DNA of 61,235 nucleotides from Acidobacterium sp. (GCA_027315385.1 DAHUYD010000189.1:1-61235), one strand, 5' to 3'; positions 11,001-19,738 are shown, counted from the first letter of the stretch. Numbers and translations: made by a program. Notes: generated from the sequence alone by a model not told the origin.

Positions 11001-11884
11001 CGTTCCCGAGTGTGAATGGTGTGGCCAACAGCACCAGCGCGAACAAATCCTCCACCATTCCGATTCAGGACCTGATGGTGCCCTATCCGCAGTTCTCCAA
11101 CACCAACGTCATTGAGGAAAACCAAACCCGCGGACAGTCCTGGTTCGAAGATGGAATCATCCACTACGAGCACCGGTCGTCTGACGGACTAACGTTCACC
11201 GCGAATTACAGCTTCTCGAAGCTGATCGAAGCTGACACCTTCCTGAACGACCAGGACACGATGCCGGAGGTGCGCATCTCGCCCTTCGACCATCCGCAGC
11301 ACTTCACGGCCGGAGGCACCTATGAGCTGCCCTTCGGACGCGGCAAGATGGTCAGCTTCGGCGGCAGCCGCGTGTGGAACGAAATTGCAGGGGGCTGGGT
11401 GCTGAACGGCATCTATCAGTACCAGACCGGGGCGCCCGTGGAGTTTACCTCGGATATCCCGCTCCAGCCCGGGGTCACGCTCCGGCAGATTTACAATCAC
11501 ACCCGTGACACAACCCCAGGTGTTCCGGCACTCAACACCGCCGCGTTCGTCACCGGGAACAACACGAAATGCAGCGGCACCTGCGACGGCAGTGTCTTCT
11601 TCAACGGACAATACGTGGATCACTACCGCACGCTGCCCTCCACGCTTTCCTGGGTACGCGGGGACGGCAACAACAACCTCGACGCTTCCATCCTGAAGAA
11701 CTTCAACTTCACCCGCGGGCGCTATCTGCAGTTGCGCTTCGAGACATTCAACACCCTGAATCACCCCACCTTCGCTCCGCCCAACGTCTCCAGCGCGACG
11801 GCGAGCGATTTCGGCTCGATCACCGGGGTAGAATCCAACAGTTTGTCGCGCCAGGTGCAACTCGGCGCGCGCATCGTCTTTTAG
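8075..11884 (+). CDS. Oar-like TonB-dependent receptor with carboxypeptidase-regulatory domain
   Basis: About 1269 aa, typical of the large Acidobacteriota outer-membrane receptors. A basic N-terminus precedes a signal segment (about residues 33-54). Residues 60-145 are a carboxypeptidase-regulatory-like (CarboxypepD_reg) beta-sandwich opening with 'GTVTDPSGAVIPGAQ'. A plug domain follows to about residue 290, then a long beta-barrel ending in a C-terminal phenylalanine (QLGARIVF), as in outer-membrane barrels. It probably imports oligosaccharides; its place beside pectin enzymes suggests pectin fragments, which is inference. ATG 8075 is chosen after GGAAAAG. A canonical terminator follows the stop. 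Confidence 0.9.
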   Translation: MQTFEGAGTLVVRPQERVKRSEVRYRKRIAARWKSRSTALLAVLLLTGIYAALLAPQPARAQEFRATISGTVTDPSGAVIPGAQITARENSTGTVNRAVSNGAGEYVIPFLPPGTYTLTITAKGFEKSVQRDVILESQAHPIVSIKLQPGSVSETVTVTATPPLLDLANASIGSVISTRSVADLPINGRTPTTLTELAPGVINTGSAAQLIHPFDNNAGNEWSIGGTPNQVSEVLLDGAPDLTLLGALAYAPTMDSVAEVSIRPFDTDASFGHTIGGVINQVTKSGTNSLHGTLYEFNQIPNLDGNLYFNGRENPVPKLPVTHYNQYGLTVGGPVWFPHLYNGRNKLFFFFAFEGLKDSQPSEQTVTVPTSAEESGDFSQTLYGGCNNNQGGPYTVNPTTGVAVCNDNNQPDPNQIYNPSTAVVNGKNVSRTAIANNDLATAATSFNPIAGNYLKLFPAPNATGEADGKDNYVSDSPSIDTYNNEFGRLDYNVSSRDHVFFDYRHNYRLQTKNNYFNNGSTGTTLMRENLGATLDNVFNLNPTTFFDTRFNWVNFNEVHGTPAQAFNPAGLGFPQYMNTNSELLQLPYVNFGTGGSCGSHTSYQCLGDTGSALDPTTSYQVFADMVKVFGRHTLKVGFDGRRYLISIQNFSASSGTFTFNSSWDNSGTSTGVSNIFGGDLAAFMLGLPSSGAYDNQARGDFHQYYVGTFAQDDWRVSSRLTLNLGLRFDIDTPFEEKLGRTVNGFNPAAPINYVNAPSFSGATVTYNGQSYSVASINTLGGLTFPGDRNGAVYATNNGFLSPRFGFSFAVNPKTVARGGFGIFVQPETLTNLNSQGTYSSAALSNNEGFSASTSFLATTNNYASPASTLSSPFPNGFVPAAGSSQGASTFLGQSISFLAPVEHDIYSERWDLDVQRSLTTNSMIEAIYEGNHAVHLPIESQNINALEMPYLSRTPWRNSDIAAAYGESVTNPFKGTFPSVNGVANSTSANKSSTIPIQDLMVPYPQFSNTNVIEENQTRGQSWFEDGIIHYEHRSSDGLTFTANYSFSKLIEADTFLNDQDTMPEVRISPFDHPQHFTAGGTYELPFGRGKMVSFGGSRVWNEIAGGWVLNGIYQYQTGAPVEFTSDIPLQPGVTLRQIYNHTRDTTPGVPALNTAAFVTGNNTKCSGTCDGSVFFNGQYVDHYRTLPSTLSWVRGDGNNNLDASILKNFNFTRGRYLQLRFETFNTLNHPTFAPPNVSSATASDFGSITGVESNSLSRQVQLGARIVF

Positions 11885-11904
11885 GGCCTCCTCAAACTCT
11901 CCCG

Positions 11905-11934
11905 GGCGCGAAGCGATCCGCTTCGCGCCTTTTT
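11905..11934 (+). terminator. Rho-independent terminator after the TonB receptor
   Basis: GGCGCGAAGCG (11905-11915) pairs perfectly with CGCTTCGCGCC (11919-11929) around a 3-base loop, followed by TTTTT. It sits 20 bases after the receptor's stop codon. Confidence 0.9.
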
Positions 11935-12153
11935 CTTTCGGCGGGGATACGCCGGAGGCGACGGTCTTCGATCTCAGGACCGAGGTTCAGGCTGGCGAAG
12001 ATCTCCACTGTAACCTGTCTCCGGCAAGTTCCCCTTTTGACTGGCTGGGCACGCAGCGCGATTCCAATCCGATCCGCTGAATCTGACAGTCGACCGCCAG
12101 CTCGCGGATAACCTGTCCGGACCAGCTGTAGTCTGAAAAGAAGTGAGGAACCG

Positions 12154-13320
12154 ATGACGAAGGGAATGGATCGGCGGGAGTTCCTGCGCGGCGCGGCAGT
12201 GGCGCCGGCCGCGGCTCAGGATTGGTGGTCGCGCCAGGGGCGGGATGCAAAACGGAGGCTGTTGCTGGTTGGAACCCAGACCGTGACCGGTACCAGCAAA
12301 GGCATTTATGCGTGGCACTGGAATCCCGAATCCGGCGAACCGAGCCTGGCCGGCCTGGCTGCGGCCAGCGATAACCCCACATTCCTCGCACTGACTCCGG
12401 ACGCACGGTATTTGTACGCCGTCAATGAGATTTCGGATTTCGAGGGCCGGAAAAGCGGAGCGGTCAGCGCTTTCGAGGTCGATTTGGCTGCCTCCCGGCT
12501 GAAGCCGATCAACCAGGTTTCCTCAGGGGGCGCGGGACCGGCGAACGTGTCGGTGGATCACACCGGGACTGCGGCCTTCTGCGCCAACTACGGAGGCGGC
12601 AGCGCAAGCTCCTTCTATCTGAGCCCCAATGGCCAGATCAGCGACGCGGTTTCGCATTTCCAGTATCACGGGCATGGGCCCAATCCACAGCGGCAGGAAG
12701 CGCCCCACGCCCATCGTGTAACGGTTTCGCCCGACAACCGCTATCTGCTCGTCAACGATCTGGGCCTGGACTGCATTCACATCTACCACCTCGATCCCCT
12801 CACCGCGAAGCTGAAGCCCGGCGATCCGCCGCGGTGGCAGGCGAGCCCCGGCTCGGGTCCGCGGGCCCTGCGCTTCCATCCCAACGGCCGTATCGCATAC
12901 TGCGTTTGCGAAATGGCATCCACCGTGGACGTGCTGGAGTGGAATCCGCAGCACGGAACGCTTCACCAGATTCAGAGCGTCAGCCTGATTCCCGCGGATT
13001 ACCACGGGCCTACGCGCGGCTGCGACATTGTGCTGGACCGCCATGGCCACTTTGCCTACGCGGCGAACCGCGATTACAACTGCCTGGTGACTTTCTCCGT
13101 GGATCGCAAAAGCGGCAAGCTGACGATGCTGGCGCGCGGCTCGTGCGGCGGCAGGATTCCACGGCATCTGACCCTGGACCCGACGGAGAAGTGGCTGCTG
13201 GTCGCCAATGAGGAGTCCGATACCATCGCCGTCTTCGGGCGGGATGAGAAAACCGGTCGCCTTGCCGAATCTCCAAAGATCTATCCGCAGTCGCGGCCGC
13301 AATGCCTGGTATTCGCGTAG
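12154..13320 (+). CDS. Lactonase family beta-propeller protein (6-phosphogluconolactonase-like), Tat-exported
   Basis: About 388 aa. The N-terminus carries a twin-arginine-type signal (DRREFLRGAAVAPAAA), so export by Tat is likely. The rest matches the seven-bladed lactonase/YbhE family: repeated 'NPTFLALTPDARYLYAVNE', 'VSVDHTGTAAFCANYGGG', 'HAHRVTVSPDNRYLLVNDLG' and 'PRHLTLDPTEKWLLVANEESDTIAVF'. Cytoplasmic members hydrolyse 6-phosphogluconolactone; exported ones probably act on other sugar lactones, so the substrate is uncertain. GAGGAAC precedes ATG 12154. It converges with the PagL-like gene only 7 bases away. Confidence 0.85.
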   Translation: MTKGMDRREFLRGAAVAPAAAQDWWSRQGRDAKRRLLLVGTQTVTGTSKGIYAWHWNPESGEPSLAGLAAASDNPTFLALTPDARYLYAVNEISDFEGRKSGAVSAFEVDLAASRLKPINQVSSGGAGPANVSVDHTGTAAFCANYGGGSASSFYLSPNGQISDAVSHFQYHGHGPNPQRQEAPHAHRVTVSPDNRYLLVNDLGLDCIHIYHLDPLTAKLKPGDPPRWQASPGSGPRALRFHPNGRIAYCVCEMASTVDVLEWNPQHGTLHQIQSVSLIPADYHGPTRGCDIVLDRHGHFAYAANRDYNCLVTFSVDRKSGKLTMLARGSCGGRIPRHLTLDPTEKWLLVANEESDTIAVFGRDEKTGRLAESPKIYPQSRPQCLVFA

Positions 13321-13327
13321 AAGCCTC

Positions 13328-14050
13328 TTATTGCTCCAGAGGTCTGGGCTTTCCTATGCGAATGTTGAATCCGACCATTCCACCCAGTACGTTGATGCCG
13401 TAATCGTAATATTTGGGCTGCGACAGATAGAAGTTCGAGACATGCTGGTAACTCGCACCCGCTTCGACACTGAAGCGTGGGTTGAAGTCGTAACGTATCC
13501 CGCCGCCGTTCAGCAGTGTGAAAGTCAGGTCCTGTCCCTGGGCATATTTCACGCCGTCCGGCCCCTTCGCGTTGATGTCGCCCACCCCGCCGCGCATGTC
13601 AAGGTAAGGGACCATTCGCCAGTTCGGTCGAATAAAATTGCGGCGTATTCCAAAGATGAAGGCGAAATAGCGCGTCTCCGGACCGCGCGCCACGTCCACG
13701 TAGCTTCCGCTGAAGGTATAGTCTGTTGTTCCGCGAAGAATGCTGGGCCAGCCGATGTTATCGATAGTCCAGCGGATTGAGGCAATGTTAGGCTCCAGCG
13801 TGTAATGAAGCGGCCAGGTGGTATAAGTGCTGCCTGTCACGAAGTTGTATACGAAGGGGATATTCTTTGGCTCCCACGCCGACTCCAATGAGAACTCCAG
13901 CTTATTTCTGTAAAAGACATTGCGGTTGAAGTCGCCTGGGCTGTTAAAAAGGAAGAAATTATGGATGCGGTGGTGGGCGGCTGTCTGGGCTCTGGCGGCG
14001 CCAACCAGGGAGGCGAGCAGAATCACCAGCAACAGGTACCTGGAATGCAT
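13328..14050 (-). CDS. PagL-type lipid A 3-O-deacylase / acyloxyacyl hydrolase family
   Basis: About 240 aa from ATG 14050, with a clean signal peptide (residues 1-21, ending GAARA). The protein is an outer-membrane barrel. Near the C-terminus is YQHVSNF, holding His 203 and Ser 205, which match the catalytic HxS pair of PagL, followed by 'YYDYGINVLGGMVGFNIRIG'. It could remove the 3-O acyl chain of lipid A and so remodel the outer membrane. The frame extends upstream to a GTG at 14116, but that would put about 22 non-signal residues in front of the signal peptide. Confidence 0.8.
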   Translation of the reverse strand: MHSRYLLLVILLASLVGAARAQTAAHHRIHNFFLFNSPGDFNRNVFYRNKLEFSLESAWEPKNIPFVYNFVTGSTYTTWPLHYTLEPNIASIRWTIDNIGWPSILRGTTDYTFSGSYVDVARGPETRYFAFIFGIRRNFIRPNWRMVPYLDMRGGVGDINAKGPDGVKYAQGQDLTFTLLNGGGIRYDFNPRFSVEAGASYQHVSNFYLSQPKYYDYGINVLGGMVGFNIRIGKPRPLEQ

Positions 14051-14196
14051 GCCCCGGCAGCAATGTCCTCCCGCCGGCAGGGATATCAGGACTGAATCAC
14101 GACCGTACAAGCGCACACCAATGAGAGGGAAAATCGCCGCGCCGGGTTATCCGTTGCCCTGGCGCCTCTGGCGCGGCCGGCCAGGGCACTTCGGGC

Positions 14197-14523
14197 TTAC
14201 TTCGATTCAATCACAGCCTGCAGCTCCTCAATCAGCCTGGAGATCGCAGCCGCCATCTGCGAGTTCAGCGGGGTCCCCGGTTTCAGGATTCTTTCCAGTT
14301 CCGCGGCCAGTTCGGTGCCCTGGGGCAAACCGAAGACGCCCAGACTGCCGGAGAGCTTGTGCGCGGCCTCGCGCCCCGTACTGCGGGCCTGGAGATCGGC
14401 TGGATTGCGGCCGAGCGCCTCAGATGCGCTCCGCAGGGCTTCCACGCGTTCCATCATTAAGGGGCGGCTCCTGAGCCAAAGCTCACCCAGCCGTGCGGCA
14501 ATGGCTGCGGCCGGATCGCTCAT
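14197..14523 (-). CDS. Histidine phosphotransfer (Hpt) protein
   Basis: About 108 aa, the size of a free-standing Hpt domain. His 55 lies in 'REAAHKLSGSLGVFGLPQGTELA', the standard Hpt phosphorylation motif. It should relay phosphate between receiver domains. The ATG overlaps the stop of the receiver gene by 4 bases (ATGA), so translation is coupled. It is the last gene of a kinase-receiver-Hpt operon. Confidence 0.9.
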   Translation of the reverse strand: MSDPAAAIAARLGELWLRSRPLMMERVEALRSASEALGRNPADLQARSTGREAAHKLSGSLGVFGLPQGTELAAELERILKPGTPLNSQMAAAISRLIEELQAVIESK

Positions 14524-14900
14524 TTGTCATTCCAGCCCAGCACTTCAGCGATGTCCCCGGCCAGCGCGAGCGGGTCGAAGGGCTTGAACATAACGGCAGC
14601 AACGCCCAGGTCGGAGAAACGTTTCTGGTCGGCGGCCTGCACTTTGGCGGTGAGCAGAATCACGGGAATGTGCGCGGTTTTCGAATTGGCGCGCAGTTCC
14701 CGGAATGTCGTCGGGCCGTCCATCACCGGCATCATCACGTCGAGCAGGATCGCGTCGGGCAGTTGTTCCTGGGCTCGGGCGATGCCGGCCGCTCCGGAGC
14801 CGGCCATCATGACCTCCCAGCCGGCGACGGTCTCAAGGCTCATCGCCGCTACTGCACGGATGTCTTCCTCGTCATCGATGATAAGAACGCGGCGCTGCAA
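14520..14900 (-). CDS. Single-domain CheY-like response regulator
   Basis: About 126 aa, a receiver domain with no output domain. The acidic pocket is DDEED at 9-13, the phospho-acceptor is Asp 54 (ILLDVMMPVMDG), and the conserved threonine and lysine are in 'VILLTAK' and 'MFKPFD'. The start is TTG at 14900; GGAGG lies just upstream, in the 21-base gap after the kinase. It overlaps the Hpt start by 4 bases. It probably passes phosphate between the kinase and the Hpt protein. Confidence 0.92.
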   Translation of the reverse strand: MQRRVLIIDDEEDIRAVAAMSLETVAGWEVMMAGSGAAGIARAQEQLPDAILLDVMMPVMDGPTTFRELRANSKTAHIPVILLTAKVQAADQKRFSDLGVAAVMFKPFDPLALAGDIAEVLGWNDK

Positions 14901-14921
14901 GAATCCTCCCCACCAGGTTCG

Positions 14922-17597
14922 TTATGGGTGGCCAGCCACGGCTTCCTCGGCCCCGCTGGCGGAAATGGAAGCACGCTCGGGCAGGAACAGCCGGAAAATG
15001 GAGCCTCGGCCGCGATTCTGCTCGGCCCAGATGCGGCCTCCATGCTGCTGTACGATGCTGCGGCAGATGGCGAGGCCCAGTCCCGTTCCACCTTTTTGAC
15101 GGGAATCGGAGGCATCCACCTGCTGGAACCGATCGAAGATACTCTCCAGCTTATCTGAGGGAATGCCCCTTCCCTGATCGATCACGCTCAGAAGAGCCCC
15201 CCCGGGGGCAGATGCGATCGCCACGCGCACCACCGAATGAGCCGGCGAAAACTTAACGGCATTGCTGAGCAGGTTCGTCATCACCTGCAGCAGCCGGTCG
15301 GCGTCGGCTTCGACGATGACGGACTCGAAATCGGAAACCAGATGGATGTTGCCGGAATCGGCCACCGGCTGCATGGCTTCGATCGCCTGGCGCGCCACGT
15401 CCTCGAGCGCGATACGGCGAAAAGCCAGCGGCGCGCGGCCCGACTGCATCCGCTCCAGATCGAGGATATCGTTGATGAGCCGCACCAGACGCTCGGAATT
15501 GGCCAGTGCGATGCGCAACAGGTTCGCAGCCTTTTCGTTCACCGCGCCCAGCAGCCCGGAGGAGAGCAGGCCCAGCGCGCCGCGGATAGACGTGAGGGGC
15601 GTGCGCAGCTCATGGCTCACGGTGGAGATGAACTCGTCCTTCATGTGATCCAGAGCGTAGCGCTGGCTGATGTCGCGGAAGCTGAGCACGCTGCCTACGG
15701 GGGCGCCCTCCTCGATCATCGGCATAAGAGAAAACTCGACGGGAAAGCTCCTGCCGTCGCTGTGGTAGTAAACATCCTGGCCGGCCGTGCTTTCTCCGAT
15801 TTCAATGGCCTGCCGCGTGGGGCAGGTCACATCGCAGTTGTGCCCGAAAGCGACGGAATGCAGCATCTCATGAACGCTGTGCCCGATCAGTTCCGACTCT
15901 GTTCGTTCGATCATGCGAGCTGCGGCGGAATTAACGAAATCGATGTGGCCCGCCGAATCCACTCCGATGATACCGTCGGCAACGGAGTTCAGGATGATGG
16001 CCTTCTGGCGATCCAGTTCGCGAACGCGGGCCTCCTGCCCGGCGCGCGCCATAAACTGCCCCAGCGACCCGCAAACGGTTTCCACCGTCGCCAGCAGTTC
16101 CGGGTCCTCGCGCGTTGGCTGCCGCGAAAAGCATTCCACGATGGCGATGACCTGGTTGCCTACCCGCACCGGTACTGCCCATCCGGAAATAAAGCCGTTC
16201 AGGCGGGCCGAGGTGCGACGGATAAAAGCGGGATCCTGGCGCACGTCAGCGATCCAGCAGGGCTTTCCGAGCGACCACACCATGCCGGGCAGTTCTTCGC
16301 CGCGGGTGAAGACCTGGGCGCGGGTCTCGCGCAGAAAGTCCTCGCTGGAGCGACCTCGCACGTGCCACGAGACCCGCGGGCGGACTACATGCTGGGCTTC
16401 GTCCACTCTCCACAGCACCGCGATATCGCAGCTAAAGGTTCCGCACAAAGCTTCGAGCACGCGCGTCAGTCCCTCATCCATCGAGGTGGTCTCGGCGATG
16501 ATCTGGCTGACGATCAGCTGAATGCGCAGGCGGCGCTCGCGGCGGTTTTGCTGGGTAACCTCGCGGAATGTGCAGCGCACGGACACGGGGCCGGCTTCTT
16601 CCCGGCGGCAACTCAGGCTGGCTTCCACCTCGACGGTTTCGCCGGCGGAGTTTTGCAGGCGCAGCGGATGCCGCTCCACCCGCACCCCATGCAGAGCCTT
16701 ATGAAACAGCGCCGCCGCCTCAGCTTGCGCTTCCGGCGGGAAGGCCGACTCGAAGCCGATGAGCGACTCGAATTGCGCGGAATCCATGCCAAAAAGCGTC
16801 TGCCAGGCCGGGTTCACATACAGATAACGGCCGCGCGGACTCAGGGTGGCAATCATTTCCGCCGAGTTTTCGAAGAGATCCCGGTAGCGCTCTTCGCTCT
16901 CCCGCAGGGCGTGCTCGGCGCGCCGCGTGGCGGTGATGTCGACCGCCACGGATACCAGCCCCTCGATGCTGCCCGCCCCGGAACGGACGGCGGACAGATA
17001 GACCATGGTCGGAAATGTGCTGCCGTCGCGCCGGCGGTAGCGCATCTCGAAACCGCGCACCCGGCTGGCCGGGAAGCTGGCCACGTACTGGATAAAGGGC
17101 AGCAGCGGCTCAGCTGTGTTCCACGGGACATCCGGCGGAATCCTGGTGCCGGTCATGGAGGCAACCAGTTGCTCGCCGACCCGCGCCATTTCGCCTTCGG
17201 GGTAGAGATCGCGGGCCGTCAGTTTTCCCAGCACTTCCGAAGCGCGGTAGCCCAGCATTCGTTCGGCCGCCGGATTGAACAGGCTGATGTGCCCGCCCAG
17301 GTCGCAGGCAATCATCACCGGCCCCGCGGAGTCGAGGATGCTGCGGTGCAGGCGCGCCACACGCTGCAGTTGCCGCTCCGCCTGTCCCTGGCGCAGAGCA
17401 TGCCGAAACGTGGACAGCGCCACGACAATCAGCAGCATCTGGGCAAACGTCCAGAACGCGGCGAACCAGAACAGCCATGGATGGGCGTCGACCGGCGAGC
17501 TGCCGAAGCGAGCCAGCACAAGAACGCCGGCGAGCGACAGAGCCAGAGCAGTAGAAAATGCCCAAGTGGCGATTCGTGTCTGGGTATATCCCGTCAC
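14922..17597 (-). CDS. Multi-sensor hybrid-type histidine kinase (PAS-PAS-GAF-PAS-HisKA-HATPase)
   Basis: About 891 aa. Two transmembrane helices lie at about 10-30 and 40-62. Two PAS domains (about 80-200 and 225-345), a GAF domain (about 355-500) and a third PAS (about 525-640) follow. The dimerisation helix holds the phosphorylated histidine near residue 650 (STVSHELRTPLTSIRG), and the ATPase has 'NLLSNAVKFSP', DQGRGIP and GGTGLGL boxes. There is no attached receiver; the receiver and Hpt are separate downstream genes. The start is GTG 17597 with no clear ribosome site, so it may be slightly off. The signal is unknown. Confidence 0.88.
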   Translation of the reverse strand: MTGYTQTRIATWAFSTALALSLAGVLVLARFGSSPVDAHPWLFWFAAFWTFAQMLLIVVALSTFRHALRQGQAERQLQRVARLHRSILDSAGPVMIACDLGGHISLFNPAAERMLGYRASEVLGKLTARDLYPEGEMARVGEQLVASMTGTRIPPDVPWNTAEPLLPFIQYVASFPASRVRGFEMRYRRRDGSTFPTMVYLSAVRSGAGSIEGLVSVAVDITATRRAEHALRESEERYRDLFENSAEMIATLSPRGRYLYVNPAWQTLFGMDSAQFESLIGFESAFPPEAQAEAAALFHKALHGVRVERHPLRLQNSAGETVEVEASLSCRREEAGPVSVRCTFREVTQQNRRERRLRIQLIVSQIIAETTSMDEGLTRVLEALCGTFSCDIAVLWRVDEAQHVVRPRVSWHVRGRSSEDFLRETRAQVFTRGEELPGMVWSLGKPCWIADVRQDPAFIRRTSARLNGFISGWAVPVRVGNQVIAIVECFSRQPTREDPELLATVETVCGSLGQFMARAGQEARVRELDRQKAIILNSVADGIIGVDSAGHIDFVNSAAARMIERTESELIGHSVHEMLHSVAFGHNCDVTCPTRQAIEIGESTAGQDVYYHSDGRSFPVEFSLMPMIEEGAPVGSVLSFRDISQRYALDHMKDEFISTVSHELRTPLTSIRGALGLLSSGLLGAVNEKAANLLRIALANSERLVRLINDILDLERMQSGRAPLAFRRIALEDVARQAIEAMQPVADSGNIHLVSDFESVIVEADADRLLQVMTNLLSNAVKFSPAHSVVRVAIASAPGGALLSVIDQGRGIPSDKLESIFDRFQQVDASDSRQKGGTGLGLAICRSIVQQHGGRIWAEQNRGRGSIFRLFLPERASISASGAEEAVAGHP

Positions 17598-17742
17598 AGC
17601 CCAGGTCCGTCGAGGCTACTTCCTCGTATCCTGCGGTGGAATCGATGTTTCTGGGCAAGTATAGGCGAAGCAAAAGGCCAGCCGATACAAAAATGCGCCG
17701 GCCGGCCCTTTCTCCGCAACACCCTCTCTGCGCGATTGCGCT

Positions 17743-18804
17743 TCAGGCGCTCACCGGCTCCAGGATGCGGCTCCAGCGGCGCCCCTTGCGGGCGGCATGC
17801 GCCTGCTTGTGCCAGGCGTAGCCTGCGACAAGCGGCAACACCAGGGTGGCCTCGCCGTAGACCATCTGCTCGAAGGTGGTGTCCACCTTGCCCCATGAGC
17901 TGGCTTCCTTCAGCGTGCTGGAGGAGAGCGCTCCATCCCGCACATCGGCCACGGTGATCTGGATCGCGTACTTGTGCATGGGCGCTTCGTTGCCGAGAAT
18001 GTCCGCAGCCACAACGATGTCCTGCGCAAAATTCTTGGGAACGCCGCCGCCGATCATCAGCAGGCCGGTGGTGGGATTGGCGATCTTCAGTTGCGTCAGC
18101 TCGTAGAAGTCCTTTGCCGAGTCAATGGAGACTTTCGGCTTATCCTGGCGCTTGTGTTGGTGTGCGATCAGGCCGAACCCGGCCGAGCAGTCGCTGAACG
18201 CCGGGCAGAAGATCGGCACGTCCTTCTGGTACGCGGAAAGCACGATGGAATCGGCGCCTCCCTTTTCCGGCGTCTTCCCGTTCTGCTCCAGCCAGGCGCC
18301 CATGGCGCGGATGAACTCGCGCGAGCTGTGGGGGCGGGGGGGCAGCGAGTCGGCGACTTTCTCCGTGGTCTCGTCGCAGAAGCGGAGCTCTTCCTCATCG
18401 ATGAGGGTGTCGTAGATGCGGTCGATCATCAGCTCGCGCAGAAGGCCGTCCTGCGTGCCGGAGCGCATGATCTCGTCGGCGATGTAGTGCCTGAAGCCGA
18501 GGGCTTCGAAGAAATCCTGATCGACGATGTTCGCGCCCGTCGAAACGATGGCATCCACCATGTTGTTGCGGACGAGGTCGACGAACACCTGCTTGAGGCC
18601 GGCTGAGATCAGCGAGCCGGCGAGACAGAGAATGACGCCGCAGTCCTGGTCGCGCAGCATGCGCTCGTAGATGGAGGCCGCCCGGGCCAGATCACGGGCG
18701 CTGTAGGCCATGGACTGCATCGCGTCGACCAGCGGCACCACGTTGTGCTGCTTGATGTCGATGTGGAGGATGGGGGCGCTGAGAAGCTCTTTTTTCGAGG
18801 ACAT
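17743..18804 (-). CDS. Deoxyhypusine-synthase family protein (bacterial polyamine enzyme)
   Basis: About 353 aa, close to eukaryotic deoxyhypusine synthase. The NAD-binding region shows 'CGVILCLAGSLISAGLKQV' and 'VDAIVSTGANIVDQDF'. The active-site lysine is in SSWGKV near the C-terminus, followed by 'YGEATLVLPLVAGYAW', as in the eukaryotic enzyme. Bacteria lack eIF5A, so the substrate cannot be the usual one. Related bacterial proteins are described as making homospermidine-type polyamines or bis(guanidino)-azanonane from agmatine; that is family knowledge, not visible here. ATG 18804 is used; TTG 18810 is possible. No polyamine gene is adjacent. Confidence 0.85.
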   Translation of the reverse strand: MSSKKELLSAPILHIDIKQHNVVPLVDAMQSMAYSARDLARAASIYERMLRDQDCGVILCLAGSLISAGLKQVFVDLVRNNMVDAIVSTGANIVDQDFFEALGFRHYIADEIMRSGTQDGLLRELMIDRIYDTLIDEEELRFCDETTEKVADSLPPRPHSSREFIRAMGAWLEQNGKTPEKGGADSIVLSAYQKDVPIFCPAFSDCSAGFGLIAHQHKRQDKPKVSIDSAKDFYELTQLKIANPTTGLLMIGGGVPKNFAQDIVVAADILGNEAPMHKYAIQITVADVRDGALSSSTLKEASSWGKVDTTFEQMVYGEATLVLPLVAGYAWHKQAHAARKGRRWSRILEPVSA

Positions 18805-18870
18805 AGCCAAGTCAGGATAACAAAGCGGAGCGAAGGAAAGTTTGGCCGAGGATGAACGAATGTGGCCGTT

Positions 18871-19170
18871 TCAACCCAACCCTCTCCGCCGCAAATGCCG
18901 GTTGCGCAGCCACTTGGCGAATCCCAGCCCGAACAGCATCAGCCCGAAAGGCAGGCACATCATGGCCGCCAGCATGCAGAGCCAGCCGCCATTGTTGTGG
19001 GGACCGTGAATGCCGATGGGCCCGAACACCGTCACCGTCAGGAGCGCCGCCAGCAGCCCGGCAGCGAGGATCCCGATGCCTGCGCGCAGCAACGCGCGCG
19101 TTCCATCCTCGCCTGTCTGGACCGCGGGTTTGTTTTCCATTTCCGTACTGGCCGTCGACAGTTTTGCCAT
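18871..19170 (-). CDS. Small two-helix membrane protein of unknown function
   Basis: About 99 aa. Two hydrophobic helices at about 28-50 and 62-84 are joined by a His/Gly/Asn-rich turn (IHGPHNNGGW), and the C-terminus is arginine-rich, which places it on the cytoplasmic side. It starts 12 bases after the DUF420 gene in the same direction, so it is probably the last gene of the haem O / ABC operon. I do not recognise a family. Confidence 0.6.
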   Translation of the reverse strand: MAKLSTASTEMENKPAVQTGEDGTRALLRAGIGILAAGLLAALLTVTVFGPIGIHGPHNNGGWLCMLAAMMCLPFGLMLFGLGFAKWLRNRHLRRRGLG

Positions 19171-19182
19171 CCTGACACCCGT

Positions 19183-19734
19183 TTAACGCAGAGCCGCCAC
19201 CAGCATCACTCGCACAACCACCCCGGTGATGGAAACGTACAGCCACAGTGGAAACGTGAAGCGAGCCACTTTGCGATGCAGGGGAATGCGTCCCGACAGC
19301 GAAAGATAGAACGTGGTCAGCACAACAGGCAATCCCAGCGTGGCCAAAACGATGTGGCTGATCAGGATCGGCAGATAGGCGTCGTAGTAGACCCGGTTGT
19401 GGATCGGGTAAAGGGTGTCGCCATGCAGCGCGTGGTTTGCCGTATAGCTGACCAGAAAAAGCGTGCTGAACACCAGCGCCGTGAACATCGCTCTGCGATG
19501 CGCGGCGATGCGGTGGGTCCTGACAAAGTAGTAGCCGAAGACCAGCGCGATGGCCGCCAACCCGTTCAGCAGCGCGTTCAGATTGGGAAGAAACGTGTAG
19601 TGCAGGTCTCGCTGGTCGGCTGCCGGATGAATGTAAATGAGCCAGAAGAGAAACAGTGTCGCAACAACGCTGACGCCGACGATGGCGGTCACCGGGACTG
19701 AGATCGATCGATTCGGGCTGGTCGCTGTCGTCAT
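19183..19734 (-). CDS. DUF420 (CtaM-like) membrane protein
   Basis: About 183 aa with four or five transmembrane helices. The layout and the histidines in 'DLHYTFLPNLNALLNGLAAIALVFGYYFVRTHRIAAHRRAM' and 'ISHIVLATLGLPVVLTTFYL' match the DUF420 family. CtaM members help assemble haem-copper oxidase in Gram-positives. The nearby haem O synthase makes a role in terminal-oxidase assembly plausible (inference). ATG 19734 lies 4 bases after the permease stop; an upstream start would overlap that gene. Confidence 0.85.
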   Translation of the reverse strand: MTTATSPNRSISVPVTAIVGVSVVATLFLFWLIYIHPAADQRDLHYTFLPNLNALLNGLAAIALVFGYYFVRTHRIAAHRRAMFTALVFSTLFLVSYTANHALHGDTLYPIHNRVYYDAYLPILISHIVLATLGLPVVLTTFYLSLSGRIPLHRKVARFTFPLWLYVSITGVVVRVMLVAALR

Positions 19735-19738
19735 GGTG

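Noticed and set aside
15237-17957. Long open frame on the + strand opposite the histidine kinase
   Set aside because: It is a GC-rich antisense shadow with proline/arginine/histidine-rich sequence and no motif; the minus strand encodes a clear kinase.
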